A DNA stretch of 64,000 bases from assembly GCF_947500985.1 (NCBI RefSeq), contig NZ_CANMTX010000003.1, forward strand, positions 62,001-126,000, given 5' to 3'. This DNA comes from an uncultured Maribacter sp. GTDB lineage: Bacteria; Bacteroidota; Bacteroidia; Flavobacteriales; Flavobacteriaceae. The position numbers and the translations under genes are program-made. The notes beneath the pieces were generated by a model. It worked only from the letters and a program-made list of their open reading frames with translations, was not told where the DNA came from and ran no database searches. Within the stretch, counting starts at the first letter, position 1. Every line of letters begins with the position of its first letter. Positions 8,122-17,503 of the stretch are shown piece by piece.

Positions 8122-10332
8122 TTAGTTCGCTACTTCACTAATGAACTTTAAGCGATAAAGTCGTAATTCTTCTTCCTCATACTCACCATCAAATTCAGAC
8201 ATCGCTTCTTCTAAATCATCAGTATCAGATTCTAAAAAGTACTCATGAATTTCATCTTGCTGATCTTCATCTAAGATATCATCAATCCAATAATTAAGAT
8301 TCAACTTAGTACCACTGTATACAATCTGCTCCATCTCTTTGATTAAATCCGGAATCTCCAATCCTTTAGAGGATGCAATATCAGACAAAGGTAATTTTCT
8401 ATCTACATTTTGTATCACATACAATTTCAAGGCAGAATTTGCACCTGTACTTTTAACCACAAGATCATCTGGTCTAATAATTTCATTCTCCTCAACATAG
8501 GTATTAATAAAAGCTAGAAAAGGTTTACCGTATTTCTTAGCTTTACCCTCACCAACACCATGAACGTTTAACATTTCTTCATGTGAGATAGGGTATTTCA
8601 ATGCCATATCTTCTAAAGAGGGATCTTGAAAAACTACAAAAGGAGGAACACCCAATTTCTTGGCCTGCGCTTTTCGTAAATCTTTTAATTGCTTCAATAA
8701 TTTCTCATCTGCAATACCACCAGATTTGGCAGCACCTACGATAGCATTATCATTTTCAGCATTATACACATGATCTTTGGTCATCATAAAAGATGATGGC
8801 TTACTTAAAAATTCTTTACCACTATCAGTTACATGTAATACTCCGTATTGCTCTATCTCTTTTCTTAAAAGTCCTGCAACCAAAGTTTGGCGAATTAACG
8901 CCATCCAATAACTTTTATCTTTATCAGAACCAATTCCGAAAAATTCTTTTTCATTGGTTTTATGCGAAGAGATGATAGCATTTGTTTTTCCACGCAAGGC
9001 ATTTACAATCTCTTTCGATTTAAATTTCTCACTTGTACCCGTTACTACTTTAAGTAGCTTTTCAACATTACCTTTAGCTTCTTCTTTCTCTTTAGGGTTT
9101 CTGGTATTGTCATCCATTTCGGCACCTTCGCCGTTGATGTCATCAAACTCTTCACCAAAATAGTGAAGCATGAATTTACGTCTAGACATAGAAGTTTCGG
9201 CATATGCTACAACTTCTTGTAACAGCGCATTCCCAATTTCTTGCTCAGCAACCGGTTTGCCCGACATAAATTTTTCTAGCTTCTCTATATCTTTATAAGA
9301 ATAGTATGCCAAACAATGTCCTTCACCACCGTCACGACCAGCCCTACCCGTTTCTTGATAATAACTTTCAATACTTTTCGGAATATCATGGTGAATTACA
9401 AAACGTACATCTGGCTTATCGATACCCATACCAAAGGCAATGGTTGCAACAACCACATCTACGTCTTCCATCAAGAACATATCTTGATATTTTGATCTTG
9501 TTTTCGCATCAAATCCTGCATGGTATGGTACGGCACTTACGCCATTCACCTGTAAAACTTGTGCTAATTCCTCTACCTTTTTACGGCTTAGGCAATATAT
9601 AATTCCTGATTTACCCGAATTTTGTTTTACAAAACGAATAATATCAGCTTCAATATTTTCTGTTTTGGTACGTACTTCATAAAATAGGTTTGGTCTGTTG
9701 AACGAAGCTTTAAATAACTTCGCACCACCTATACCTAAATTCTTAATTATATCTTCTTGTACTTTAGGCGTCGCCGTAGCAGTAAGGCCAATAATCGGAA
9801 TATTATCTCCTAATCGCTCTACTATAGATTTAAGATTTCTGTATTCGGGTCTAAAATCATGACCCCATTCAGAAATACAATGCGCTTCGTCTACTGCTAC
9901 AAAAGAAACCCTAACTGAGCGTAAGAATTCTACATTCTCTTCTTTTGTCAGCGATTCTGGTGCAACGTATAACAATTTGGTTATACCATCGGTTATATCT
10001 TGTTTTACCTGTTTTATCTCCCCTTTGTTCAAAGAGGAATTTAGTACATGTGCAACTCCTATTTCAGAAGACACACCACGAATGGCATCTACCTGGTTCT
10101 TCATTAAAGCAATCAAAGGCGAAACTATAATTGCCGTACCCTCTTGCATAAGGGCCGGTAATTGATAGCACATTGATTTACCACCACCTGTTGGCATAAT
10201 AACAAACGTATTATTCTGCCGAAGAACATTCTTGATTACTTCCTCTTGAAGTCCTTTAAACTTAGAAAAACCAAAATATTTTTTTAATGAGGAATGTAAA
10301 TCGATATTGTCAAATTCTTTACTGTCAGTCAC
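8122..10332 (-). CDS. recQ: ATP-dependent DNA helicase RecQ
   Basis: A 736-residue superfamily 2 helicase. Walker A is GGGKS at 49-53, the DEAH box is at 148-151 (VAVDEAHCISEWGHDFRPEY), and motif VI reads YYQETGRAGRDG. A RecQ C-terminal region and an HRDC-like domain (KAQAKKLGVPPFVVFQDPSLEDMA) follow, then an acidic C-terminal tail typical of Bacteroidota RecQ. The enzyme unwinds 3'-5' and serves recombination and fork repair. The RQC region lacks the usual zinc-binding cysteine cluster as far as I can see. It is divergent from kdsD, with a -7-type element TAATTTTG at 10381-10388. Confidence 0.96.
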   Translation of the reverse strand: MTDSKEFDNIDLHSSLKKYFGFSKFKGLQEEVIKNVLRQNNTFVIMPTGGGKSMCYQLPALMQEGTAIIVSPLIALMKNQVDAIRGVSSEIGVAHVLNSSLNKGEIKQVKQDITDGITKLLYVAPESLTKEENVEFLRSVRVSFVAVDEAHCISEWGHDFRPEYRNLKSIVERLGDNIPIIGLTATATPKVQEDIIKNLGIGGAKLFKASFNRPNLFYEVRTKTENIEADIIRFVKQNSGKSGIIYCLSRKKVEELAQVLQVNGVSAVPYHAGFDAKTRSKYQDMFLMEDVDVVVATIAFGMGIDKPDVRFVIHHDIPKSIESYYQETGRAGRDGGEGHCLAYYSYKDIEKLEKFMSGKPVAEQEIGNALLQEVVAYAETSMSRRKFMLHYFGEEFDDINGEGAEMDDNTRNPKEKEEAKGNVEKLLKVVTGTSEKFKSKEIVNALRGKTNAIISSHKTNEKEFFGIGSDKDKSYWMALIRQTLVAGLLRKEIEQYGVLHVTDSGKEFLSKPSSFMMTKDHVYNAENDNAIVGAAKSGGIADEKLLKQLKDLRKAQAKKLGVPPFVVFQDPSLEDMALKYPISHEEMLNVHGVGEGKAKKYGKPFLAFINTYVEENEIIRPDDLVVKSTGANSALKLYVIQNVDRKLPLSDIASSKGLEIPDLIKEMEQIVYSGTKLNLNYWIDDILDEDQQDEIHEYFLESDTDDLEEAMSEFDGEYEEEELRLYRLKFISEVAN

Positions 10333-10380
10333 ATTTTACATTTAAGGGGACACTACTTACTTTAAAATTTTATAAGCGAA

Positions 10381-10461
10381 CAAAATTACAATTTGCCTAG
10401 CTAGGCGTTTCTAAATTATTATGCGATAATCGGCATATAAAATTAAGTTTGTTTAATTTTG
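10381..10461. promoter_or_regulatory. recQ/kdsD divergent promoter region with central palindrome
   Basis: Two outward-facing TAATTTTG elements, both exact matches to TAnnTTTG, lie at 10381-10388 (minus, toward recQ) and 10454-10461 (plus, toward kdsD). Between them is a perfect 12-bp palindrome, GCCTAGCTAGGC, at 10395-10406. Clear -33 TTTG elements are not evident, so the promoter assignment is moderate. The plus element makes an initiation codon before about 10470 unlikely for kdsD. Confidence 0.4.
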
Positions 10462-10505
10462 TCATCTTAAAGATAATACATTCTTTTAGGAATACAATCC
10501 ATAAT

Positions 10506-11483
10506 TTGAATAATAGATTGATTGCAACGGACACCATTATTGGCTTAGCGAAAAAAACCATTGAAACTGAGCGTGATGCTATAGCACAACTTTCCTCTCT
10601 TTTAACCGATGATTTTGCTAGTATCGTAAACTGCATTATTGAAGCAAAAGGGCGCGTTATCATTTCAGGTATTGGAAAGAGCGCTATCATTGCCACAAAA
10701 ATTGTAGCAACTATGAATTCTACGGGTACTCCCGCAATATTTATGCATGCCGGAGACGCTATACATGGAGACCTTGGAACCGTACAAGATAATGATGTTG
10801 TTATCTGCATTTCTAACAGCGGAAATACACCAGAAATTAAAATGTTGGTTCCGCTCATAAAAAGAGGTACTAACAAGCTAATTGCCATGACGGGTAACAC
10901 CGATTCTTTTTTGGCAAAACAAGCAGATTATATTCTAAATACGCACGTTGATAAAGAAGCTTGCCCTAACGGACTAGCACCTACGACAAGTACTACAGCT
11001 CAATTAGTTATGGGTGATGCCCTTGCAATTGTACTTTTAGAAATTAAAGGTTTCAGTAGTTCTGATTTTGCAAAATACCACCCAGGCGGATCTTTAGGTA
11101 AGAGATTATATTTAAGAGTTGCAGATTTAGTAAGTAAAAATCAAGTACCTCAAGTTCAAAAAGATGAAGAGGTTAAAAAAGTAATTGTAGAAATCTCTAA
11201 AAAAATGTTAGGGGTAACTGCCGTACTTGATGGCGAAAAAGTTGTCGGTATCGTAACCGATGGCGATATTAGACGCATGTTAAACAAGCATGATAATATT
11301 AAAGGCTTAACTGCCGAAGACATCATGACAAAAAAACCTAAAACCATACCTGCAAACACTTTGGCTATTAAAGCTTTAGAGCACATGCAAAAAAAGGGAA
11401 TATCACAATTATTAGCCATGGATAAAGATTCGTATGTTGGTGTTATTCATTTACATAATTTAATAAACGAAGGTATTTTATAA
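10506..11483 (+). CDS. kdsD: D-arabinose-5-phosphate isomerase (KpsF/GutQ family)
   Basis: Converts ribulose 5-phosphate to arabinose 5-phosphate, the first step of Kdo synthesis for lipopolysaccharide. A SIS domain (GRVIISGIGKSAIIATKIVATMNSTGTPA, then CISNSGNTPEI) is followed by two CBS domains (TAVLDGEKVVGIVTDGDIRR and a second ending at LHNLI). No ATG is available; I place the start at the TTG at 10506, because the longer reading from a TTG at 10449 would begin inside the predicted promoter; a TTG at 10518 is also possible. The stop codon overlaps the tatC start (TAATG), implying translational coupling. Confidence 0.9.
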   Translation: MNNRLIATDTIIGLAKKTIETERDAIAQLSSLLTDDFASIVNCIIEAKGRVIISGIGKSAIIATKIVATMNSTGTPAIFMHAGDAIHGDLGTVQDNDVVICISNSGNTPEIKMLVPLIKRGTNKLIAMTGNTDSFLAKQADYILNTHVDKEACPNGLAPTTSTTAQLVMGDALAIVLLEIKGFSSSDFAKYHPGGSLGKRLYLRVADLVSKNQVPQVQKDEEVKKVIVEISKKMLGVTAVLDGEKVVGIVTDGDIRRMLNKHDNIKGLTAEDIMTKKPKTIPANTLAIKALEHMQKKGISQLLAMDKDSYVGVIHLHNLINEGIL

Positions 11484-12364
11484 TGAGTTCCAAAACTACC
11501 ACGCCACCAAACGAGATGTCATTTCTTGACCATTTAGAAGAATTAAGATGGCACTTAATTAGATCCGTATTAGCTGTTGTCATCATTGGAAGTGTTGCAT
11601 TCTTAATGAAAGGTTTCATCTTCGATACGATTATTTTCGGACCTAAGAACATGGATTTTCCAACGTATCGCTTTTTTTGTGATATCGCTACGTGGTTGAA
11701 TCAAGTGCAATCTTTTACAGTAATAGATTCCTCTTTCTGTGGTGATGAATTCCCGTTCTCTATACAAAGTCGTGAAATGGGCGGACAGTTTTCAGCCCAC
11801 ATCTGGACCTCTATTTGGGCAGGTGTTATTCTTGGATTCCCCTACATATTATATGAAATGTGGAAGTTTATAAGTCCTGGTCTTCATGCGAACGAACGCA
11901 AGAATTCGCGAGGATTTATACTAATTGCTTCTCTATTATTTTTTATTGGTGTATTATTCGGTTACTATATCGTAGCGCCACTTTCTATTAACTTCTTAGG
12001 ATCTTACGTTGTTAGTGATTCTGTATTAAACGAGTTCGATTTAGATTCGTATATAGGTACATTAAAAATATCCGTGCTTGCTTGTGGTATTTTATTTGAA
12101 CTACCAATTATCATTTTCTTTTTAACCAAAGTAGGTTTGGTTACGCCAGAATTAATGAAAAAGTATCGAAAAATTGCTTTGGTGGTTGTTTTGATACTCT
12201 CTGCGGTAATTACCCCGCCAGACGTTACAAGTCAAATTATAGTTGCTATACCCGTAATATTTTTATACCAAATAAGTATTTATATTTCTGGAATGGTATT
12301 GAGAAAAGAAAGAAAAAAAGCTGAAAAAGAAAAAAAGAAAAATAGAAATGTCAAACCAAATTGA
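11483..12364 (+). CDS. tatC: Sec-independent translocase subunit TatC
   Basis: Twin-arginine translocase receptor subunit, 293 residues. The N-terminal signature MSFLDHLEELRWHLIRSV is diagnostic, and six membrane segments follow, with the conserved FxxPFLxYEMWKFISPGL-type stretch present as YILYEMWKFISPGL. It has a longer first periplasmic loop (about 50-95, with two cysteines), a feature of Bacteroidota TatC, and a very basic Lys-rich C-terminal tail. It is coupled to kdsD upstream and overlaps the next gene by 17 bp. No tatA or tatB is in the window. The PhoD-like protein at 15782 is a probable substrate. Confidence 0.95.
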   Translation: MSSKTTTPPNEMSFLDHLEELRWHLIRSVLAVVIIGSVAFLMKGFIFDTIIFGPKNMDFPTYRFFCDIATWLNQVQSFTVIDSSFCGDEFPFSIQSREMGGQFSAHIWTSIWAGVILGFPYILYEMWKFISPGLHANERKNSRGFILIASLLFFIGVLFGYYIVAPLSINFLGSYVVSDSVLNEFDLDSYIGTLKISVLACGILFELPIIIFFLTKVGLVTPELMKKYRKIALVVVLILSAVITPPDVTSQIIVAIPVIFLYQISIYISGMVLRKERKKAEKEKKKNRNVKPN

Positions 12365-12698
12365 AGAATTTAATGCCTACCGTTCTAAGATGAACGATAA
12401 GTTGTTGGCTGATAATAATAAAGTTGTAAAACGCATATTTAACTTAGACACCAATGCCTTTGCTGCAGGTACTTTAGACGTAAAAACTAAAGAGTTATTA
12501 GGTCTTGTAGCATCTACTGTACTTCGTTGCGACGATTGTGTAAAATATCATTTAGAGAGTTCTTATAACGAAGGGGTTTCTAAAGAAGAAATTATGGAAA
12601 CGCTGAGTATTGCAACTCTTGTTGGCGGTACTATTGTTATACCACATTTACGAAGAGCTTACGAGTATTGGGAAGAATTAGAAAACCAACAAGGTTAA
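12348..12698 (+). CDS. Carboxymuconolactone decarboxylase-family protein (AhpD-like)
   Basis: A 116-residue all-helical protein with the CxxC...H active-site arrangement of the AhpD-like subgroup (C61, C64, H68 in RCDDCVKYHLE). Members with this motif are thiol-disulfide or peroxide-linked reductases rather than true decarboxylases. It overlaps tatC by 17 bp and ends 51 bp before lptB, so it belongs to the same transcript. Its role beside Tat and LPS genes is unclear; a link to redox state of exported proteins is only a guess. Family call confident. Confidence 0.88.
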   Translation: MSNQIEEFNAYRSKMNDKLLADNNKVVKRIFNLDTNAFAAGTLDVKTKELLGLVASTVLRCDDCVKYHLESSYNEGVSKEEIMETLSIATLVGGTIVIPHLRRAYEYWEELENQQG

Positions 12699-12749
12699 AT
12701 AATCCCTAATTACTTTTCTAACAGACCAATAACCAATAGATTTGAAAAC

Positions 12750-13490
12750 ATGAAGTTACGTGCCGACAATATTATGAAGTCCTACAGAGGTCGTAGGGTG
12801 GTTAAAGGAATTTCTCTTGAAGTTAATCAAGGTGAAATTGTAGGATTGCTAGGACCAAACGGTGCTGGTAAAACAACTTCCTTTTATATGATTGTTGGGC
12901 TTATAAAACCTAACGGCGGCAGCATCTATTTAGATGATATGGAGATTACAAAATTTCCAATGTATAAAAGAGCTCAAAATGGTATTGGGTACTTGGCTCA
13001 AGAAGCTTCGGTCTTTAGAAAGCTAAGTATTGAAAAGAATATTTTAAGCGTACTTCAATTGACAAAATTGAGCAAAAAAGAGCAACACATGAAAATGGAG
13101 TCGCTTATTGAAGAGTTCGGTTTAGGTCATATTCGTAAGAGTCGTGGTGATTTATTATCTGGTGGTGAGCGAAGAAGAACTGAAATCGCTAGGGCTTTGG
13201 CAACCGATCCAAAGTTTATTTTACTAGATGAACCTTTCGCAGGGGTTGATCCCGTGGCTGTAGAGGATATTCAACGTATTGTAGCGCAGTTAAAAGACAA
13301 AAACATTGGTATACTTATTACCGACCACAACGTTCAAGAAACGCTTGCTATTACAGAGCGTTCTTACCTAATGTTTGAGGGTGGTATTCTAAAATCGGGA
13401 GAACCAGAAGAATTAGCTGCAGATGAAATGGTACGTAAAGTGTACTTAGGTCAGAACTTTGAACTTCGTAAGAAGAAGTTAGATTTCTAA
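12750..13490 (+). CDS. lptB: LPS export ABC transporter ATPase LptB
   Basis: ATPase of the LptB2FG complex that extracts lipopolysaccharide from the inner membrane. At 246 residues it is a compact nucleotide-binding domain: Walker A GPNGAGKT (35-42), signature LSGGE (136-140) followed by [10 protein letters not shown], Walker B ILLDE (157-161) and the switch histidine in TDHN (H193). The C-terminal [21 protein letters not shown]-type end is typical of LptB and separates it from generic branched-chain amino-acid ATPases. It is the last gene of the kdsD-tatC-CMD-lptB run. The other Lpt genes are not here. Confidence 0.93.
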   Translation: MKLRADNIMKSYRGRRVVKGISLEVNQGEIVGLLGPNGAGKTTSFYMIVGLIKPNGGSIYLDDMEITKFPMYKRAQNGIGYLAQEASVFRKLSIEKNILSVLQLTKLSKKEQHMKMESLIEEFGLGHIRKSRGDLLSGGERRRTEIARALATDPKFILLDEPFAGVDPVAVEDIQRIVAQLKDKNIGILITDHNVQETLAITERSYLMFEGGILKSGEPEELAADEMVRKVYLGQNFELRKKKLDF

Positions 13491-13502
13491 AGAACACTAC
13501 AC

Positions 13503-13889
13503 CTACTCTATATCCTTATACTTTTTAAGATTATATATTCCCCATCCGAAGAATAACAATTCTAAAAATAAGGCGGGAGTGAATAATGGCGATACTCCAT
13601 CAAAGAGCGTACTTATTATTCTACCAAAAGAAATTCCACCCATAAAGAGCACATTACTTAAAGTTGCAGCGTACCAAAGTTTTGGTTTAAGAGACCCCAA
13701 TACCCAAAATAGTCCAACACCCATATAAATACCCATTACCGCACGTAGCATATTTTTTAACTCCAAATCAACCACTTCAAAACCCAAGAGTTCGGGCATA
13801 ATATACGTTGGGTGACCACCATAGACTATACCGGCTATAATAACAATAACTCCTGATAATAATAAGTTAAGATTTTTATGATTCGTCAT
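13503..13889 (-). CDS. DUF4345-like integral membrane protein
   Basis: A small membrane protein of 128 residues with four hydrophobic segments (starting near LLLSGVIVIIAGIVYGG, LRAVMGIYMGVGLFWVLG, YAATLSNVLFMGGISF and LFLELLFFGWGIYNL). The arrangement and the GIYMGVGLFW segment resemble DUF4345. I chose the ATG at 13889 (MTNHKN), which overlaps the end of the MFS gene by 14 bp; an upstream ATG at 13904 is possible. It ends 12 bp from convergent lptB. Third gene in an operon with the GyrI-like and MFS genes. No function is known. Confidence 0.72.
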   Translation of the reverse strand: MTNHKNLNLLLSGVIVIIAGIVYGGHPTYIMPELLGFEVVDLELKNMLRAVMGIYMGVGLFWVLGSLKPKLWYAATLSNVLFMGGISFGRIISTLFDGVSPLFTPALFLELLFFGWGIYNLKKYKDIE

Positions 13890-15150
13890 TGAATGGTTTT
13901 CCATAAAGTTGAAAATATCTAAATGCTGCTATTCCACCAATAAATGAAAATATGGCTAGCATCCAGAATACATGTTGATGTCCTTCTAAGCCAGGTGATG
14001 CATCTAATAAATAGCCCATTGCCGGACCAGCAAAAATATCGGGAGTATACCCTATCAACGAAATCAACCCAACCGCAGTACCAGTAAGCACCAACGGAAT
14101 TTTACCACTCTGCATTACAGCAAAATATAAAGATCGAATTGCATACACCCCTAGTGCCACGATCATAATAGAAAATAAGAACATTAAATAAGAAACATAG
14201 GCAACCATGCCAGATGCAAATACTAAAGAACCGATCAGCGCAACTACAAAACCTATTAATAAAAATAAACTAGGCCTAGAACGGTCTGCTACCACACCTA
14301 TTAAAACACCTACTACCGGTCTTGCGAATAATAAAAATGTACCTACTTCTGCAGATTCCACCTCATTGTACAACATTACATCTTGCGCATAAAGCGAAAA
14401 AATATCGGTGATTTTATAACCCACGTAAGCACATAGAATTATAATCATTAGTAGTAAAACCGAAGGTAAACGTAGTACTTCTTTAATTTGAGAAACGGTG
14501 ATTCTTTCTACTACAATCTCGCTTTCAAGACTTTCAGGCAATCGCATAAAAAACCAGACAAGAACACCTACAATCGACACTATACCAGACGAAGTCAATA
14601 TTACATACCGAAAGGCAAACCTACTTTCTTGCAGCGTAGCTACTTCTAAATCTGCCGACATAAAATGAGAAAAGACAAGAACACCCAGAGTGCCAAAAAG
14701 AGCACCAACCAATCCCCTGCCGCCATCTAAAAAACCAAAAGCTTTACCTTGAGAACCACTACCACCCCATACTCGTGTCGCCTTTATCATAGGTGACCAA
14801 AACAAGAAAATTGTAGTAAACCCCCAAAAGCCGTAAAGTATTTGCAAGGTTAAATAATCTGGGAATGTAGCAAAGACCAATCCGCCTAAAGCAGTCATCC
14901 AAAGGGCAATGGCTATTAACTTTCTAGGTTGGTATTTATCGGCTAACGGACCGCCCAGTAAATAAGAAGCCAATGCAACAAAGCCATACACAGAGAAACA
15001 TAAACCCAACGAAACATTATCTAGTTCAAATACTTTTAAAACGGTAGGTCTAAAAACACGTTGCAATACAAAAGGCAAAATAAAGACACTTTCCCCTGCT
15101 AAAATCAATAACAACAGATAATACCAAGGCGCTTTTTCGGGGTCTTTCAT
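13876..15150 (-). CDS. Major facilitator superfamily transporter
   Basis: A 12-segment MFS permease of about 424 residues. The loop between segments 2 and 3 reads GGPLADKYQPRKLI, the classical MFS motif A position, and a second such loop (ARPVVGVLIGVVADRSRP) follows segment 8. The pattern resembles nitrate/sugar-phosphate type carriers, but the substrate cannot be read from sequence. I place the start at the ATG at 15150, whose first bases overlap the stop of the upstream gene (ATGA), instead of the ATG seven codons earlier. The ATGA overlap implies coupling to the GyrI-like protein. Confidence 0.88.
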   Translation of the reverse strand: MKDPEKAPWYYLLLLILAGESVFILPFVLQRVFRPTVLKVFELDNVSLGLCFSVYGFVALASYLLGGPLADKYQPRKLIAIALWMTALGGLVFATFPDYLTLQILYGFWGFTTIFLFWSPMIKATRVWGGSGSQGKAFGFLDGGRGLVGALFGTLGVLVFSHFMSADLEVATLQESRFAFRYVILTSSGIVSIVGVLVWFFMRLPESLESEIVVERITVSQIKEVLRLPSVLLLMIIILCAYVGYKITDIFSLYAQDVMLYNEVESAEVGTFLLFARPVVGVLIGVVADRSRPSLFLLIGFVVALIGSLVFASGMVAYVSYLMFLFSIMIVALGVYAIRSLYFAVMQSGKIPLVLTGTAVGLISLIGYTPDIFAGPAMGYLLDASPGLEGHQHVFWMLAIFSFIGGIAAFRYFQLYGKPFNDES

Positions 15151-15626
15151 TTTTCTCTTATCGGAATCCAAACCTCTTCTTCTGAATCTGGATCATTGTT
15201 TTTGTATTTAGCTCCCAGTGCTTCAAAATGAGGACGGTCATCTAAGATATAATCAGATTTGGGAATCCATTCCCCATAAATCAATTGAAAAAAAGCCTGT
15301 GCATTTTGTGCAGTTCCTTTGTAATTGAACACCGCAAACAAGCCAGTTTCTAAAATTAAACTATTCATTTTCTCTGGAATGAACTCTAAATTTTCAACCT
15401 CAACGCATGCCCATTTTACAAATCTATTTGCAGGAGAAAACGCTTTAAAATAATCTACTGGATATTCTTGTAGAGAGATAAAATCATCAGACGACCTATT
15501 TAGCACTTCCTTACTTCGCCCTCTGAAATTCTTCCACAGGTCAAAAGTTTTATTATCTATCAAACTCATTTCTTGAGAAAGCCCAATCAATTTTCGTTCT
15601 TTACTTTTTACAATTCTAGCTTCCAT
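15147..15626 (-). CDS. GyrI-like effector-binding domain protein
   Basis: A 159-residue protein consisting only of a GyrI-like/AraC effector-binding domain (PF06445 type): the start EARIVKSKERKLIGLSQEMS, a central FVKWACVEVENLEFIPE and the end WIPIREK are characteristic. No helix-turn-helix is attached. Such stand-alone domains bind small hydrophobic molecules, and some hydrolyse or sequester drugs. Coupled by ATGA overlap to the downstream MFS transporter, which suggests that the two deal with the same compound. That link is inference. Confidence 0.82.
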   Translation of the reverse strand: MEARIVKSKERKLIGLSQEMSLIDNKTFDLWKNFRGRSKEVLNRSSDDFISLQEYPVDYFKAFSPANRFVKWACVEVENLEFIPEKMNSLILETGLFAVFNYKGTAQNAQAFFQLIYGEWIPKSDYILDDRPHFEALGAKYKNNDPDSEEEVWIPIREK

Positions 15627-15781
15627 CTACCCTAGTATAATAATCAAACATAACCAATTCATTTAAATTCTCGAAAAATAGCAGACTTGTAATCGCCTAT
15701 AGTTTCAATAACCTAAATATAAAGTTCAACTAACATGCTTTAGTAATAATTAGAACAATTTTGAGGAAACTAAATTACCAG

Positions 15782-17479
15782 ATGAAAACGAAGAAAAACA
15801 CAAGAAGAAATTTTATTCAAAAAGCATTAATGGCTTCGGGCGGACTTATTCTAGCTCCGAACTTTATTAGTTGTAGGGATGACGACGATTTAAAAGTAGA
15901 TTACGATGAATCTTTATTGAACGTTCAAAATTTTAATTACGGTGTAGCCAGTTTTGACCCAAGTAGCACAAGCGTAATAATTTGGACACGATTTATTAAT
16001 ACTGACGTTGAAATTATCTGGGAAGTTTCTACAGACAATAATTTCAACAGCATATTACGCACAGGAAAAATAACAACTGAGAGCTCAAGAGATAACACGT
16101 TAGCCATAGAGTTGACAGAATTAGAAGCTGATCTAAAGTTGTACTATCGATTTATAAGCACAACCGATAATTCCGTTTCCGTAATTGGTGAAACTATCAC
16201 ATTACCAACAGATGCCACACAAGCAAAATTAGCAGTTTGTTCTTGCTCCAATTACCAAGCTGGTTTATTCAATGTTTACGATGCCATGGCAAATTCCGAT
16301 GCTGATATCATTGTACATTTAGGGGATTATTTCTACGAATATGGCGCTGGCGGATACGGATCTACAGCAGAGAACGCTTTCTTGAACCGTTTTCATGAAC
16401 CTGCAGGAGAAATTATTTCTTTAGATGATTATAGAACAAGATACAAGCAATATAGATCAGATGCTTCTTTACAATTAGCCCACCAAAAAAAACCGTTCAT
16501 TTGTGTTTGGGACGATCATGAAATTGCCAATGACACTTATAAAGAAGGAGCAGAAAACCATGATGAAGCCACAGAAGGTAGTTTTGAAGTAAGAAAACAA
16601 AATGCATTACAGGCATATAGCGAGTTTTTACCTTTCTCAAGAATATCAGCAGATGATAATAGCATTATTTATCGTTCAGTAAATATTGGGAACTTGGTCA
16701 ACCTAATCTTAATGGACACCCGTTTAATTGGCAGAGACAAACAATTAAACATTACAGATTATGTAACCGCTACAGGTTTTGATGCAGCAGCATTTCAAAC
16801 AGCATTGACCGACCCTTCACGTTCTATATTAGGAGTAACACAAAGAGACTGGGTACTATCTGAATTAAACAGTAGTTCGACAAAATGGCAAGTATTAGGT
16901 CAACAGGTATTAATGGGTCAAATGTATATACCTATAGAATTATTGACCTCATTTGGCTTACCTGAATTCGGTACTATATTGACAGAGTTGGTGACCATAA
17001 AACTAAGATTGCTTAATAACGACCCAACACTGACCAACGAAGAAATAGCAAGGATAACTACCGCTATACCCTACAATCTTGATGCTTGGGACGGATACCC
17101 TATAGACCGTGAAATTATTTACGCAGGATTAAACGGTAAAAAAATAGTCACTTTCGCAGGTGATACACATAATGCTTGGCAGAACACCTTAAAGGCACAA
17201 AACGGAACAGAAGTAGGTATTGAACTAGCCACATCTTCTATTAGTTCACCAGGTTTCGAAACCTACCTAGGCGCTAACTCTTCTCCAGAATTAATTGCCG
17301 GTTTTCAAGAAGCGTTGATAGCTTTAATAGATGGATTAAATTATTTTGATGCCTCAAAAAGAGGATATATGATGACAACATTCACGACTAGTGATGTTAC
17401 ATCTGAATGGATATTCGTTGACACACTTTTATCGGAATCGTATACTACAGAAACAGGGTATACGCTTACATACTCTTAA
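15782..17479 (+). CDS. Tat-exported PhoD-like alkaline phosphatase/phosphodiesterase
   Basis: A 565-residue PhoD-family metallophosphoesterase. The ATG at 15782 starts a twin-arginine leader (TRRNFIQKALMASGG, R8-R9); an upstream TTG at 15761 only adds seven residues. The leader ends with a possible lipobox (FISC, Cys31) followed by RDDDD, an acidic run like the Bacteroidota surface-lipoprotein export signal. A PhoD N-terminal domain (about 45-140) precedes the catalytic domain with HLGDYFYEYG, VWDDHEIANDTY, MDTRLIGRDKQ and AGDTHNAW. PhoD enzymes release phosphate from phosphoesters and need Tat because they bind metal in the cytoplasm. tatC is 4 kb upstream. Confidence 0.9.
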   Translation: MKTKKNTRRNFIQKALMASGGLILAPNFISCRDDDDLKVDYDESLLNVQNFNYGVASFDPSSTSVIIWTRFINTDVEIIWEVSTDNNFNSILRTGKITTESSRDNTLAIELTELEADLKLYYRFISTTDNSVSVIGETITLPTDATQAKLAVCSCSNYQAGLFNVYDAMANSDADIIVHLGDYFYEYGAGGYGSTAENAFLNRFHEPAGEIISLDDYRTRYKQYRSDASLQLAHQKKPFICVWDDHEIANDTYKEGAENHDEATEGSFEVRKQNALQAYSEFLPFSRISADDNSIIYRSVNIGNLVNLILMDTRLIGRDKQLNITDYVTATGFDAAAFQTALTDPSRSILGVTQRDWVLSELNSSSTKWQVLGQQVLMGQMYIPIELLTSFGLPEFGTILTELVTIKLRLLNNDPTLTNEEIARITTAIPYNLDAWDGYPIDREIIYAGLNGKKIVTFAGDTHNAWQNTLKAQNGTEVGIELATSSISSPGFETYLGANSSPELIAGFQEALIALIDGLNYFDASKRGYMMTTFTTSDVTSEWIFVDTLLSESYTTETGYTLTYS

Positions 17480-17503
17480 ACCTCACCAATCATTAATATA
17501 TTA

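Noticed and set aside
10397-10900. A 167-codon open frame antisense to kdsD
   Set aside because: It lies wholly opposite a well-supported isomerase gene and has no family resemblance; low stop-codon density on the antisense strand explains it.
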